Shown here: piece after piece, positions 17,885-27,571 of the stretch
Position numbering within the stretch: the stretch's first letter is position 1
How the letters are laid out: each line of letters opens with the position of its first letter
Origin: Roseovarius indicus
GTDB taxonomy: Bacteria; Pseudomonadota; Alphaproteobacteria; Rhodobacterales; Rhodobacteraceae
DNA: 64,000 bases
Direction: 5' to 3'
Assembly: GCF_008728195.1 (NCBI RefSeq)
Contig: NZ_CP031598.1
Coordinates: 5,381,173-5,445,172 of the forward strand
Notes under the pieces: model-generated
Databases searched by the model: none
The model's input: only the letters and a program-made list of their open reading frames with translations
What the model was told of the DNA's origin: nothing
Position numbers and translations under genes: made by a program

Positions 17885-18946
17885 TTACGCCGTGGGAGGC
17901 AGCCGGTCGAGCGGCAGGAAGGGCATGAGCCGCAGGAGGCGGGCCCGGATCTTTTCCCAGAAGGCGCCGAGGATCAGCAGGACGATGCCGAGCGAGAGCA
18001 CGGTCGTGGGGGCGCCATCGCCGCCCAGCACGGTGAAGGCCAGCGCCACGGAATAGCCGATCGCCGCCAGCAGGAAGGAGCGGCGGTCGATCACGATGGC
18101 GACGAGGGCGAAGAAGGCGAGCACCGCCATGAGCAGCAGGTTCGACCCGGCGGTGCCGCTGTCGAGCAGGCTGAGCGCGATGGTGTTCACCAGCGCGGGC
18201 GCCGCGACGACGTGCAGCCAGAAGCCGTTGGCCGACCGGCGCGTCACACGGTGCGGGTCGCTCATGTCGAACCACATGGCGACGAGGAAGACGGCGAAGC
18301 CCAATGCCAGCGTGATGAAGGCGAAGGGGCCGCCGGCGGAGAGAAGGAACAGGTCGTCGATGCTGTCGGGCGTACCGGCGGAGGTGGCGGCGAGGAGCAT
18401 GGCCACCGCGAACAACCCGATGGCGATCATCGCCATGGCAAAGGGCACCCGGAAGCGGAACCAGAAGACGAAAAGCGCCAGCGTGGCGAGGAAGGTGGGC
18501 AGGGGCAGGCTCGAATAATCCTCCTGCGCGAGCATGAAGATTTCCGAGAAGGCGGCCGCCAATCCGCTGACCGCATTGCCGAAGAACAGGATAGAGAGGG
18601 CGATGGCGGGCGCGACCATGCGGCGGCGGCGAATGAAGTATTCCGACAGCAGCCAGAGCACGCCTGCACCGACCGCGGCCATGGTGATGACCTGTGTGCG
18701 GTAATTGACGATCTCGGTCAGCATGGTGGCCGCGTTCACCGCGACCCAGCCCGAGGCGAGGATGATGAGGCCGACGACGATGAAGATCTCGTTGAAGCCC
18801 TTGAAGAGCTCGAAGGGTTCATCGCCCGGGGCGAGATCTTCGCGCGCGCCCCGGCGGCTGTCGGCGAGGCTGGCCAGCGACGCGGCCTGCGCTTCAGAGA
18901 CGATTCCAGCCGAAACGCCGGCGCGAAGATCGTCGCGGCCGATCAT
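17885..18946 (-). CDS. Polytopic membrane protein of unknown function, DUF2157-like
   Basis: 353 residues. A short soluble N-terminus ([21 protein letters not shown]) is followed from about residue 50 by some ten hydrophobic helices, with RIRARLL-like basic residues at the C-terminus. The N-terminal helical region resembles DUF2157 proteins, but I am not sure of the family. Its ATG overlaps the hslV stop (ATGA), so it is translated with the protease subunit; a function in heat or membrane stress is possible but only inferred. Confidence 0.75.
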   Translation of the reverse strand: MIGRDDLRAGVSAGIVSEAQAASLASLADSRRGAREDLAPGDEPFELFKGFNEIFIVVGLIILASGWVAVNAATMLTEIVNYRTQVITMAAVGAGVLWLLSEYFIRRRRMVAPAIALSILFFGNAVSGLAAAFSEIFMLAQEDYSSLPLPTFLATLALFVFWFRFRVPFAMAMIAIGLFAVAMLLAATSAGTPDSIDDLFLLSAGGPFAFITLALGFAVFLVAMWFDMSDPHRVTRRSANGFWLHVVAAPALVNTIALSLLDSGTAGSNLLLMAVLAFFALVAIVIDRRSFLLAAIGYSVALAFTVLGGDGAPTTVLSLGIVLLILGAFWEKIRARLLRLMPFLPLDRLPPTA

Positions 18947-19497
18947 TTGCCGATGGTTTCCACGGTCAGGTTACCGTTGGTGTAAACGCAGATATCGGAG
19001 GCGATGGCCATCGCCGCGCGGGCGACATCCTCGGCGGATTTATCGCTGTCCATCATGCCGCGGGCGGCGGCGAGGGCAAAATTGCCGCCCGATCCGATGG
19101 CCGCGATATCATGTTCCGGTTCCAGCACGTCGCCGGCGCCGGTGATGACGTAAAGTTGTGTGCCGTCGGTGACGATGAGCATTGCCTCGAGTTTCTGCAG
19201 GTACTTGTCGGTGCGCCAGTCTTTCGCCAGCTCGACGCTGGCGCGCTGAAGCTGGCCGGGCGTGGCCTCGAGCTTGGCTTCCAGCCGTTCCAGAAGCGAG
19301 AAGGCATCGGCGGTCGAGCCCGCGAAGCCCGCGACCACGTCATAGCCGCCCGGGCTGAGCTTGCGGACCTTGCGGGCGGTGCCCTTGATGACGGTCTGGC
19401 CGAGGCTGACCTGCCCGTCGCCGGCGACGACGACATGGCCGCCTTTCCTGACGGCGATGATCGTGGTGCCGTGCCAGCCGGGGAATTCTTTGGTCAT
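18943..19497 (-). CDS. hslV: HslV, peptidase subunit of the HslUV protease
   Basis: Proteasome-like threonine peptidase. 184 residues with a ten-residue propeptide before the catalytic Thr in [12 protein letters not shown] (T11 becomes the new N-terminus), as in other alphaproteobacteria. Then [23 protein letters not shown] and [13 protein letters not shown]. Ribosome site GGAGG. A heat-shock type promoter lies immediately upstream. It starts an operon with the membrane-protein gene; hslU is separated by brnTA. Confidence 0.96.
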   Translation of the reverse strand: MTKEFPGWHGTTIIAVRKGGHVVVAGDGQVSLGQTVIKGTARKVRKLSPGGYDVVAGFAGSTADAFSLLERLEAKLEATPGQLQRASVELAKDWRTDKYLQKLEAMLIVTDGTQLYVITGAGDVLEPEHDIAAIGSGGNFALAAARGMMDSDKSAEDVARAAMAIASDICVYTNGNLTVETIGK

Positions 19498-19525
19498 GGG
19501 GGCCTCCGCTCTTGTGCTTGGGGGT

Positions 19526-19554
19526 ATATGGAAGGGGTGGGCGCAGGGTGCAAG
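19526..19554 (-). promoter_or_regulatory. Sigma32 (RpoH)-type heat-shock promoter of hslV
   Basis: Minus strand CTTGCA (19554-19549), 17 bases, CCATAT (19531-19526). This matches the alphaproteobacterial RpoH pattern (CTTG, 17, CYATNT) well. It points at hslV, whose ATG lies 29 bases further on, with GGAGG between. Confidence 0.7.
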
Positions 19555-19560
19555 GGCGGA

Positions 19561-20709
19561 TCAGCCCAGCAGATCGCGCGCCACCTGTTCGAAAATCCGC
19601 ACGGCGGGGGCGATCAGGTCGTCGGGGAAGTCATAGTCGGGGTTGTGCAGCGCGGCATGGTTTTCGCCGGCGCCGAGCAGGAACATCGCGGACTTCGCGG
19701 CATGGCCGAAGCGGCCGAAATCCTCGGAGGCGCGCCAGGGCTGGCCGGAGGTGTCGTGGGGGATTTTCAGGGTGTCGAGGGCGTTGCGGAGGAGGGCTGT
19801 GGCCTCGGGGTCGTTCTCGGAATGGAGGAAGACATCCTCGAAGGTGTGGCTGGCGGTCAGGCAGTGATGGCTGGCGCTGTGGTTGATGAGGGTGAGCGCG
19901 TCGTTCACCAGGTCATCCATGCCGTCATCGGTCAGCGTGCGCAGGGTGGCGTAAAGCGTGGCCTCGCCCGGGGCGATGCCGAAGGCAGGCTCGCCCATGC
20001 GCAGGTGGGTGACGGTGACGAGCTTGAAATCGGGGTCGGGCAGGGTGCATTGGCTGAGGTTGGTCAGGGCGGGCATGAGGGAGGAGACGGCGGCCATGGG
20101 CGAGGTGCCGCTTTCGGGGTTGGAGGCATGGGCCGCCTTGCCGGAGAGGGTCAGGTGCAGGCCGCGGGAGGCGCAGTTGACGGGGCCTTCCGTCAGACCG
20201 ATGGCGCCGAGTGGCAGGCCGGGCATGTTGTGGAGGGAGAAGGCGTAATCGGGAGCGATCTGCGCGAACTGCGGGTCGGCGATGACCTCGGCCGCGCCGG
20301 CGCCGGTTTCCTCGGCCGGCTGGAAGAGCAGAACCGCGCGGCCTTTCGTGGGCCGCTGGCGGGAGAGGCGGCGGGCAAGGCCGGTGACGATGGCCATGTG
20401 CCCGTCATGCCCGCAAAGGTGCCCCTTGCCGTCAGTTTCCGAGCGGTAGTCCGGCGTTCCGGTCTCGTGGATCGGCAGCGCGTCGAGTTCGCAGCGGAAG
20501 AGCACGGTGGGCCCCGGTTCGGCACCCTCGTAGACCGCCGCGATGCCGTGGCCGCCGAGGCCGGTGATCAGGTCGTCCGGCCGAAAGGGCGACAGGGCGA
20601 ACAGGATGCGCTTGGCCGTGCCCGCCTCTTCGCCTGACAGTTCGGGTGTGCGGTGCAGGTCGCGCCGCAGGGTGATCAGCTCGGCGATATCGGAATTGGT
20701 CAGGGTCAT
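19561..20709 (-). CDS. M20-family amidohydrolase (hippurate hydrolase / aminoacylase-like)
   Basis: 382 residues from ATG 20709 (the open frame upstream has no support). Starts IAELITLRRDLHRTPELSGEE, the usual start of HipO-type M20D enzymes; metal ligands in HLCGHDGHMA and FQPAEETGAGA (catalytic Glu-Glu), lid domain around residues 185-290, and a last His in the C-terminal GENHAALHNPDYDF. Likely releases an acyl or amino group from N-acyl amino acids; the substrate is unknown. Lies between trxA and hslV on the same strand. Confidence 0.88.
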   Translation of the reverse strand: MTLTNSDIAELITLRRDLHRTPELSGEEAGTAKRILFALSPFRPDDLITGLGGHGIAAVYEGAEPGPTVLFRCELDALPIHETGTPDYRSETDGKGHLCGHDGHMAIVTGLARRLSRQRPTKGRAVLLFQPAEETGAGAAEVIADPQFAQIAPDYAFSLHNMPGLPLGAIGLTEGPVNCASRGLHLTLSGKAAHASNPESGTSPMAAVSSLMPALTNLSQCTLPDPDFKLVTVTHLRMGEPAFGIAPGEATLYATLRTLTDDGMDDLVNDALTLINHSASHHCLTASHTFEDVFLHSENDPEATALLRNALDTLKIPHDTSGQPWRASEDFGRFGHAAKSAMFLLGAGENHAALHNPDYDFPDDLIAPAVRIFEQVARDLLG

Positions 20710-20786
20710 GGGGTGTAAAGAACCACTCCCGCCGACAAAAGGAAAGCCGCCCCCGTGCTTCTTCTGGCCGGAAATATCCCGGGGAG

Positions 20787-20813
20787 CGTTGAAACCCTGC
20801 AAGGGTTTCGACG
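20787..20813. repeat. Inverted repeat, part of an intergenic repeat-like element
   Basis: CGTTGAAACCCT, three-base centre, AGGGTTTCGACG: 12-base arms with one mismatch. It is flanked by CCCGGGGA and GTGGGGCGGAGCCCC (a second small hairpin), lying between the trxA terminator and the M20 gene. I recall similar intergenic blocks in Roseobacter genomes, but could not search for copies. Confidence 0.6.
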
Positions 20814-20827
20814 TGGGGCGGAGCCCC

Positions 20828-20860
20828 AGAAAGAAAACGGGCCGCCACAAGGCGACCCGT
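20828..20860 (-). terminator. Rho-independent terminator after trxA
   Basis: On the minus strand ACGGGTCGCC (20860-20851), loop TTGT, GGCGGCCCGT (20846-20837; one G-T pair), then TTTTCTTTC. Lies 26 bases after the trxA stop. Confidence 0.85.
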
Positions 20861-20885
20861 CTCGATCCGGTCCCGTAAGGGCAGA

Positions 20886-21206
20886 TCAGATGCTGTCTTC
20901 GATCCAGCTTTGCAGCGCGGCCTTGGGGGCGGCGCCGGCGCGGTTGGAGATGACTTCGCCGTTCTTGAAGATGAACAGCGCGGGGATGCCGCGGATGCCC
21001 AGTTGGGTGGCGGTGTTGGGGTTCGAGTCGACGTCGACCTTGGCGATCTTCACCTTGTCGCCCATCTCGGCCGAGATTTCCTCGAGCGCGGGGCCGATCT
21101 GTTTACAGGGGCCGCACCATTCGGCCCAGAAATCCACCACGACGGGGATATCGGAGTTCTTCACTTCGGCGTCGAAGGTATCGTCAGTCACGGCAACGGT
21201 GGCCAT
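20886..21206 (-). CDS. trxA: Thioredoxin 1
   Basis: 106 residues. Active site [13 protein letters not shown] with redox Cys31 and Cys34, buried Asp in VVVDFWAEW, and cis-Pro in [11 protein letters not shown]. General protein disulfide reductase. Last gene of the leftward run addB-addA-trxA, followed by a strong terminator; 63 bases separate it from addA. Confidence 0.97.
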   Translation of the reverse strand: MATVAVTDDTFDAEVKNSDIPVVVDFWAEWCGPCKQIGPALEEISAEMGDKVKIAKVDVDSNPNTATQLGIRGIPALFIFKNGEVISNRAGAAPKAALQSWIEDSI

Positions 21207-21269
21207 TTCGGTTCTCCCGGGAATGAGGTGAGTGTTGGCACCGCAAACTATGGAGCGGGGCGCGGGACG

Positions 21270-24200
21270 TCAAGGTATATGGGTGTTGCGGAGGGCCTGC
21301 GTCACAAGATCGTGTGGCAGGGGCATGAGTTGGGCGGTTTGCGTCCAGAGGAGCGCGGTACGGATGTCGCGGTCGGGGTAGAGCTGCTGAAGGGCGTGGG
21401 CATAGGCGCCCATTTGGCGGAGCAGCCCGTCGGGGCAGGTTTCGGGGGTTTCCGGCACGATGGCGTTTGTCTTGTAGTCGATGGCGGTCACGTGGGTCGG
21501 CGTGACGATCAGCCGGTCGATGATGCCGTGGATGCGGGCGCCGTTCAGGGCGTCGAGCTGGGCGGTTATCGGGACTTCGACGAGCGCGTCGGGGGTGAAG
21601 ATGTCGGCCAGCGCGGGTGCGGTCAGCACGGACCCGGCGGCCTTGGTCAGCGCGGCGAGGTCGTCGCCGGTGGCGGCGTCTTCGCCTTGTGAAAGTACGC
21701 GGGCCGAGAGCTCGGGCCAGTTGTCTTCCGGCGTGCCGGCGAGGGTTTCGAGCAGGAGGTGGATCTGGCGGCCGCGGCGCTTGGCGGTGTCTTCGTCAAG
21801 CCCGGCTTCGCCCGGGAGCGCCTTGGCGCCGCCGAGATCGGTGGAAGGGCTGAGCGGCGCCGGCGCGACCTGGGGTTCGGGCGCAATTTGCGCGAAAAAG
21901 GGTGGAACAGAGACTGGTTCCGCCTCGTCCTGCGCCTCTGTTTCAGTGGCCGCGGCGGGCCAGTCGCCGACCTGGTGGCGCAGGCCCTGCCCCTGATCGG
22001 TGATCAGCGGCACGGCATCGGTCTTTTCCAGCCCGGTGCGCACCTTGTCGTGCCAGCTGAGCCCGTCGGAGCCGAGATTGCCCGCCGCGGCGACGATGAG
22101 CCATTGCTCGGCGCGGGTCATGGCGACGTAGAGAAGGCGGTCGCGCTCGGCCTGTTGGGCGAGCTTTGCCTCGTCATCGGCTTGGCGCTGAGCCTGCGGG
22201 GCGTCCTCGGCACCCATGCGCCAGACCAGCGTGCCGCCGGTGGCCGCCGTCTGGTCGCGCAGGCGGAGTTGCCACTGGTTGGTGTCGGGCAGGATCACCA
22301 CCGGGGATTCGAGCCCCTTGGCGCCGTGAACGGTCATCACCCGGATGCGGTTGCCGGCATTGTCCATCTGGCGCTTGATCTCGAGGTCGTCGGTTTCCAT
22401 CCAGACGAGGAAGCCGGTGAGGCTGTCGACGGCGTTGCGTTCATAGGCGAGGGCCTGGCTCAGCAGTGCGTCGATGCCGTCTTCGGCCTCCTGCCCGAGG
22501 CGGGCGAGGAGTTTGCGGCGGCCGTCGTGGCGGATGAGGATGCGTTCGATGATCTCGTAGGGTCGGAGGTAGTCGGCCTGTCGCCGGAGATCGCCGAGGA
22601 TGGCCATGGTTTCGGGGAAATCATCGGCCCGGTTGCGAAGCTCGGCCCAGAGGTATTTTTCGACCCTGTCATGGGCCAGCTCGTAAAGTTGCGCCTCGGA
22701 CCAGCCGAAGAGCGGCGAGCGCAGGGCGGTGGCCAGCGCAAGGTCATCCTCGGGCGTGGCGAGAAAGGAAAGGAGCGCGCCGAGGTCTTTTACCGCCAGT
22801 TCGGCGCCGACCTTGAGCCGGTCGGCCCCGGCGACGGGAAGGCCACGCGCCTTGCATTCGCGGATGACGTCGTGGAACAGGGCCGACCTGCGGCGGACGA
22901 GGATGAGGATGTCGCCCGCTTCGATGGGCCGGGCTTTGTCGCCCGTCTGGTCGGGGAGCGGCGTGCCGATCATGCTCTCGATGGTCTGCGCGAGGGTCTT
23001 GGCCAGCACGCGGGCCGGATCGTCGGGCGCCTTGACGTCGACCGGGTCGTACCAGTCGGGGTCTTCGGGCTTCTCGGGCGCTTCGATCAGCGGCCAGAGA
23101 TCGACGCGGCCGGGCATGTCCTGCTTGAAGGCCTTGTGCCTAGAGTCGTCACTGAACCCGCTGGATTCGTGATGTTCGAAGGTGGCATCGACAATGTCGA
23201 GAATGGCGCGGGAGGAGCGGAAGGAGAATTCCATCTCCATGTCCTGCAGCGGGGTTTCATTGTTCGAGAGACGCGCCGCGAATTCGGATTTCATCCGGTC
23301 GAATTCACGCGGGTCGGCGCCCTGGAAGGAATAGATCGACTGTTTCTTGTCGCCGACCACGAAGATGGTGCGCGGCGCGTCGGGGCGGGTGCCCTGGCCG
23401 CTGGTGAATTCCTGGGCGAGGCGTTCGATGACCTGCCATTGGACGGGCGAGGTATCCTGGGCCTCGTCGACGAGGATATGGTCGAGCCCGCCGTCGAGCT
23501 TGAAGAGCACCCAGTCGGCGACCTTGCGATCGGTGATCAGGTCGCGGGCCTTGAGGATCAGGTCATCGAAATCGAGCCAGCCGCGTAGGAGCTTGGCCTC
23601 TTCATAGGCCGGGAGGAAGACACGGGCGAAGGCGTGGAGGGCGGCGGTGCGTTCTTTCGCCTGAAGGGCGATGCGCTGGGCGCGGGCGGTTTCGACGCGG
23701 GCCATGAGGGATTCGAGTGCGAGCATTAGTGCGGCGTTCGACTCGCGGCAGGCCTTGGTGGGAAAAGAGCCTATCTTGGCCGAAAACGCTTTCTTGCCGG
23801 ATTTGAAGAGAAAGACGTCCTCCATCACTGCGAGAGCGTCAAAGCCGGGGTCGGTAATGCTGGCGAGTTTGCCGCCCGCCGTCTCATCGCTGGAACTGCT
23901 CGCAGCCAAAGCCGGGCACAGGGACTGGAGCAGGTCCATCTCTCCGCCCAGAAAGACGCTGGCGGCGATGGTCTCGCGGGTCGTGCCGGGGGTGAGGTCG
24001 AAGAGGTTGTCGAGCCAGCCGGTTGAGGCGGGTTCGGCGAAGGTGGCGCGGTGCCGGACGATTTCCTGGGTCAGCTCGTCGAGCGTTTCACCGGTGTGGT
24101 GCCGGGCGAGGGTGTAGAGCTTGTCGGCATGGGGGCCGCCGGCCAGGGCCTCGACGATTTCGGCGCGCAGGAGGGTGGCGGCGCGGTCTTCCATCTCGGT

Positions 24201-24635
24201 GAACTGGGGCGTGACGCCGGCCTCGAGCGGGAAACGGCGGAGGAGGGCGGAGCAGAAGGAGTGGATCGTCTGGATCTTGAGGCCGCCGGGGGTTTCGATG
24301 GCGCGGGCGAAGAGACGGCGGGCGTGGTTGAGCGTGTCTTCCGTGATCACAAGCTCGTGGCCGAGGTTCTGGAGCTTGGCGGTCAGCGCGTCATCGGGGA
24401 GCATGGCCCATTCGCCGAGCGTATCGAAAAGCCGGTTCTGCATCTCGGAGGCGGCGGCCTTGGTGTAGGTGAGGCAGAGGATGTGCTGGGGGTCGACCTG
24501 ATCGAGCAGCAGGCGGGCGACGCGGTCGGTGAGCACCTTGGTCTTGCCCGAGCCCGCGTTGGCGGAGAGCCAGGTGGAGCGGTCGGGCATGGCGGCCTTG
24601 ATCTGGCGCTGGGTGGCTTCGTTGTGGCCGATCAT
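21270..24635 (-). CDS. addA: AddA, double-strand-break repair helicase-nuclease subunit
   Basis: 1121 residues, the alphaproteobacterial AddA type. UvrD-like helicase: Walker A SANAGSGKTKVL near residue 24, TYTKAAASEM, Walker B DEAQDTSPVQWQVIERL, VGDKKQSIYSFQGADP, and late motifs VMTVHGAKGLESPVVIL and LLYVAMTRAEQW. The C-terminal RecB-like nuclease shows AIDYKTNAIVP. Processes broken ends to Chi for RecA loading. ATG 24635 overlaps the addB stop (ATGA); the open frame to 24677 lies inside addB. Confidence 0.95.
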   Translation of the reverse strand: MIGHNEATQRQIKAAMPDRSTWLSANAGSGKTKVLTDRVARLLLDQVDPQHILCLTYTKAAASEMQNRLFDTLGEWAMLPDDALTAKLQNLGHELVITEDTLNHARRLFARAIETPGGLKIQTIHSFCSALLRRFPLEAGVTPQFTEMEDRAATLLRAEIVEALAGGPHADKLYTLARHHTGETLDELTQEIVRHRATFAEPASTGWLDNLFDLTPGTTRETIAASVFLGGEMDLLQSLCPALAASSSSDETAGGKLASITDPGFDALAVMEDVFLFKSGKKAFSAKIGSFPTKACRESNAALMLALESLMARVETARAQRIALQAKERTAALHAFARVFLPAYEEAKLLRGWLDFDDLILKARDLITDRKVADWVLFKLDGGLDHILVDEAQDTSPVQWQVIERLAQEFTSGQGTRPDAPRTIFVVGDKKQSIYSFQGADPREFDRMKSEFAARLSNNETPLQDMEMEFSFRSSRAILDIVDATFEHHESSGFSDDSRHKAFKQDMPGRVDLWPLIEAPEKPEDPDWYDPVDVKAPDDPARVLAKTLAQTIESMIGTPLPDQTGDKARPIEAGDILILVRRRSALFHDVIRECKARGLPVAGADRLKVGAELAVKDLGALLSFLATPEDDLALATALRSPLFGWSEAQLYELAHDRVEKYLWAELRNRADDFPETMAILGDLRRQADYLRPYEIIERILIRHDGRRKLLARLGQEAEDGIDALLSQALAYERNAVDSLTGFLVWMETDDLEIKRQMDNAGNRIRVMTVHGAKGLESPVVILPDTNQWQLRLRDQTAATGGTLVWRMGAEDAPQAQRQADDEAKLAQQAERDRLLYVAMTRAEQWLIVAAAGNLGSDGLSWHDKVRTGLEKTDAVPLITDQGQGLRHQVGDWPAAATETEAQDEAEPVSVPPFFAQIAPEPQVAPAPLSPSTDLGGAKALPGEAGLDEDTAKRRGRQIHLLLETLAGTPEDNWPELSARVLSQGEDAATGDDLAALTKAAGSVLTAPALADIFTPDALVEVPITAQLDALNGARIHGIIDRLIVTPTHVTAIDYKTNAIVPETPETCPDGLLRQMGAYAHALQQLYPDRDIRTALLWTQTAQLMPLPHDLVTQALRNTHIP

Positions 24636-27571
24636 TGGCCCACCTCGCTTGGGTCGGGGTCGTCGGTGATGTCCCATTCGCCGAAGCGGGCGAGCTGGTC
24701 GTAATCGCCGCTGTCGGTGGTGCGCTCGAGGGCGCGGCGGGAGGTGAAGCCGAGGTCTGGGGACATGTAACTGGCGATCAGGGTGCGGAATTCATCCCAG
24801 ACCTTTTCGGGCGGTTCAGTGTCTAGTGGCGCCGGTTCCTCGGGTTTGCCGCTGCCGAGGCTGATGAAGACGGCGCGGGCGACTTTTGCGGGCGCGATCT
24901 GGCCGAAGCCGGACATGGTGGCGATGGCGGCCGAGAGGAGGAGCTGCTTGTCGAAATGGGTCTGCTGGTCTTTCGAGGGGGCCTTGCCGGTCTTGTAGTC
25001 GTAGAGGTGGAGGTTGCCGGCGGGGTCGATATCGATGCGGTCGGCCTTGGCGGTGAGGCGGAAGTTGAGCTCGGGCAGCTCGGCGGCGCCAGTGGCTTCG
25101 AGCGCGGCGGGTTGGGCGAGCTGGCGACGGGCGTGCTCGCCCTCGATGAAGGTGTCGGCGGCGCGTTCGAGTTTGGCTTGCCACATGGCGCGGGTGTCGG
25201 CCCAGGGGACGGCGTCGGCCAGAACGGTGGCAGTTTCGGCGATGAGACGCTCGCGGGTGATCTGTTCGGGGGCGTCGCGGGTGGCGTCGATGAAGCGTTC
25301 GAGGGCCTCGTGGATGACGGTGCCGCGGAGGAGGGCGTCGGGCACGCGCATCAGCGGATCGAGCGGTTTGAGCCGGAGGACGTGGCGGGCGTAGATGGAA
25401 TAGGGGTCGCGGATCAGTCTCTGAATCTGCGTAACAGAGAGCTGTTTGGGGCGCGCGGCGGTGGGGGGCTTGGGGGAAGGCCGGGTTTCGGCGGGGGTGG
25501 TGCCCGGGTCTTCGAAGGCTTTGGCGAGGTCGAGCCAGTGCTGGCCGCGCTGGCGCATTTGCTCAAGCGCTGCCTTGCCACCCTGATCGGGGAGGCCGGA
25601 AAGGAGGTTCTGCAGGCGGTTGAGCCAGCGGGAGGGCACGGTTTCGGTGTCGTCGGAGCGGATCGAGCGGGTGATCCAGACCTCGGGGGCGAGGAGGGCC
25701 TGTTGGAAGTCGTGCGCGGCGAGGCCGATGCGGCGTTCGGGGAGGAGCAGGCCGGCCTCGGCGCGCATGTCGCGGTTGAGCCAGGGGTCGGGGCTGGGGC
25801 TTTCGGGCCAGCTGCCTTCGTTGAGGCCAGCGAGGATGAGAAGGTCGGCGCCCTGAACGCGGGCCTCCAGCGTGCCCCAGATCTTGATGAGGGGGTGGGC
25901 CTTGATCGTCTTGCGCACGTCGCCGCGAGAGAGGATGGCGTGGAAGAGGGCGGCATAGTCGCGGGCGTTGACGGCGCCGCCGTGTTGGGCGTTTTCGGCA
26001 AAGTCAGAGACTGTTTTAAGGGCTTGCTGGCCGTCATCGTCGGCCCAGAGCTTGCCGCTGCCGTCGCCGTCGGCGCCGCGCGCGATGTGCTCGGCCAAAG
26101 CGATGTGGCTTGTGGTGCGGTCTTCCAGCGAGACCTCGCCGGGGAGTTCCTTTTCGGTGAAACAGGCGATGAGCCACTCGACCCAGGATTCGGCATGGGG
26201 GTCTTTGGAGGCGGCGGCCCAGGCGTGGAGGTCTTGCGCGGTCGGGTAGGGCGGGCCGTGGCGGCGGATGTGGAGTTCGAGTTCGCGGGTGAGGCGGAGA
26301 TGGGGGCCGCGATCGGCGCCGGTGTGGGTGAGCGGGTGCTTGAGGAGGGTGAGCAGCGCCTCGGCCGAGAGGGGGAGGTGGAACAGCTCGGCGACGTGGC
26401 GGAGGAAGCGGCCGACCGGGGCGAGATGGAGCGGCATGCCGGCGCTGTCATCGGGGACGATGCCCCAACGGGTAAGGGCCGCGGTGACCTGGCGGCTGAG
26501 CGTCCGGTCGGGGGTGATGAGCGCGGCGGAGGTGCCTTTTTCGGCGGCGTCGCGGAGGCGGAGGGCAATGGTGAGCGCCTCGGTGCGGGTCGAGGGCGCC
26601 TCGAGGAGGGTGACCTGCGACATGGCAGGCTCTATTCCGGGCAGTTTCGGGCCGTCGCGGCGCCATTGGTCGGTGATTGGTGCGGGCCGGAGGGCGAGGG
26701 AAACGAGACGGTTGCGCTCGGGGCTGGCGGGGGTGTCGTCGGACCATGTGGGGATGTCCGACGGGGAGAGGTCGAGCGCCTGGAGGAAGGCGGCGAAGCG
26801 GTATTGCGGGTGATCTTCGGAATGCTTGGGGTTGTCGAAGCGTTGCCAGACGTCTTCGGGCATGTCGCGGTCGAAGCCGGGGAGGATGACCGCGCCCTGG
26901 GGCAGGCGGGCGACGGTTTGCATCAGGAGCTGCGTGGCGCCGCGCGAGCCGGTGGAGCCGGCGACGATGATGGGGTGTTGGGGCGGATTTTCCGCCCAGA
27001 TTTGCGCAAGGGTTTCGACGACGAGGCGCTGGCGGGTTTCGACGTCGGGGAGGGCGGTGGCATCTTCGAAATAGTGTCTGACAATGCCCAAAAAGGCCTG
27101 AATTCGGGCCCAGTGGCCGGATTGGTCGGTGACGTCGAGCTGGCTGATCCGGTCGGGCGAGACGCCCTCGCCATGCATTTCGTCCATCAACCCGGCGAGG
27201 CTGTCGGCGAGGTCGTAGAGGGCGCTGCGCGGGGCGAGGTCGGGCTGGGCGTCGAGGAGTCTGGAGACGAGTTGCAGGAGTTCGAGCCGGCGACGGAGGG
27301 GCGAGACCGGGTCGGGGATGTCGGCCATCAAGGCGTGTTCGCCGAGATCGGTGACGAGGCCGATACGGGGGAGGAGGCAGGCGGGGCCTTCGTCGTAGAT
27401 GGAGCGGATACGGCGGGCCATGCGGCGGGTGTTGACGAGAAGGTGGGCGCGGGCAAGGGCCTCGGGCGGTTGACCGTTTGTGCGGGTGGAGAGGCCGCGG
27501 ACGAGGGCTGCGGGGAAATCGACCCCGAGCGGGACGGCGAAGACGCGGGGGCGGTCGGACGGCTCAAACAT
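24632..27571 (-). CDS. addB: AddB, double-strand-break repair subunit
   Basis: 979 residues, partner of AddA. N-terminal inactive helicase-like region starting RVFAVPLGVDFPAALVRGL, IIVAGSTGSRGATQLLM, LLILAGLNEGSWPESPSPDPWLNRD mid-protein, and a C-terminal PD-(D/E)XK nuclease with LHLYDYKTGKAPSKDQQ. ATG 27571 chosen over the open frame to 27625. Overlaps murU by eight bases and addA by four. The opposite strand carries a 913-codon open frame that I regard as a composition artefact. Confidence 0.94.
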   Translation of the reverse strand: MFEPSDRPRVFAVPLGVDFPAALVRGLSTRTNGQPPEALARAHLLVNTRRMARRIRSIYDEGPACLLPRIGLVTDLGEHALMADIPDPVSPLRRRLELLQLVSRLLDAQPDLAPRSALYDLADSLAGLMDEMHGEGVSPDRISQLDVTDQSGHWARIQAFLGIVRHYFEDATALPDVETRQRLVVETLAQIWAENPPQHPIIVAGSTGSRGATQLLMQTVARLPQGAVILPGFDRDMPEDVWQRFDNPKHSEDHPQYRFAAFLQALDLSPSDIPTWSDDTPASPERNRLVSLALRPAPITDQWRRDGPKLPGIEPAMSQVTLLEAPSTRTEALTIALRLRDAAEKGTSAALITPDRTLSRQVTAALTRWGIVPDDSAGMPLHLAPVGRFLRHVAELFHLPLSAEALLTLLKHPLTHTGADRGPHLRLTRELELHIRRHGPPYPTAQDLHAWAAASKDPHAESWVEWLIACFTEKELPGEVSLEDRTTSHIALAEHIARGADGDGSGKLWADDDGQQALKTVSDFAENAQHGGAVNARDYAALFHAILSRGDVRKTIKAHPLIKIWGTLEARVQGADLLILAGLNEGSWPESPSPDPWLNRDMRAEAGLLLPERRIGLAAHDFQQALLAPEVWITRSIRSDDTETVPSRWLNRLQNLLSGLPDQGGKAALEQMRQRGQHWLDLAKAFEDPGTTPAETRPSPKPPTAARPKQLSVTQIQRLIRDPYSIYARHVLRLKPLDPLMRVPDALLRGTVIHEALERFIDATRDAPEQITRERLIAETATVLADAVPWADTRAMWQAKLERAADTFIEGEHARRQLAQPAALEATGAAELPELNFRLTAKADRIDIDPAGNLHLYDYKTGKAPSKDQQTHFDKQLLLSAAIATMSGFGQIAPAKVARAVFISLGSGKPEEPAPLDTEPPEKVWDEFRTLIASYMSPDLGFTSRRALERTTDSGDYDQLARFGEWDITDDPDPSEVGQ

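Noticed and set aside
19111..20637. 508-codon open frame on the plus strand
   Set aside because: Antisense to the M20 hydrolase and hslV, no domain or start signal.
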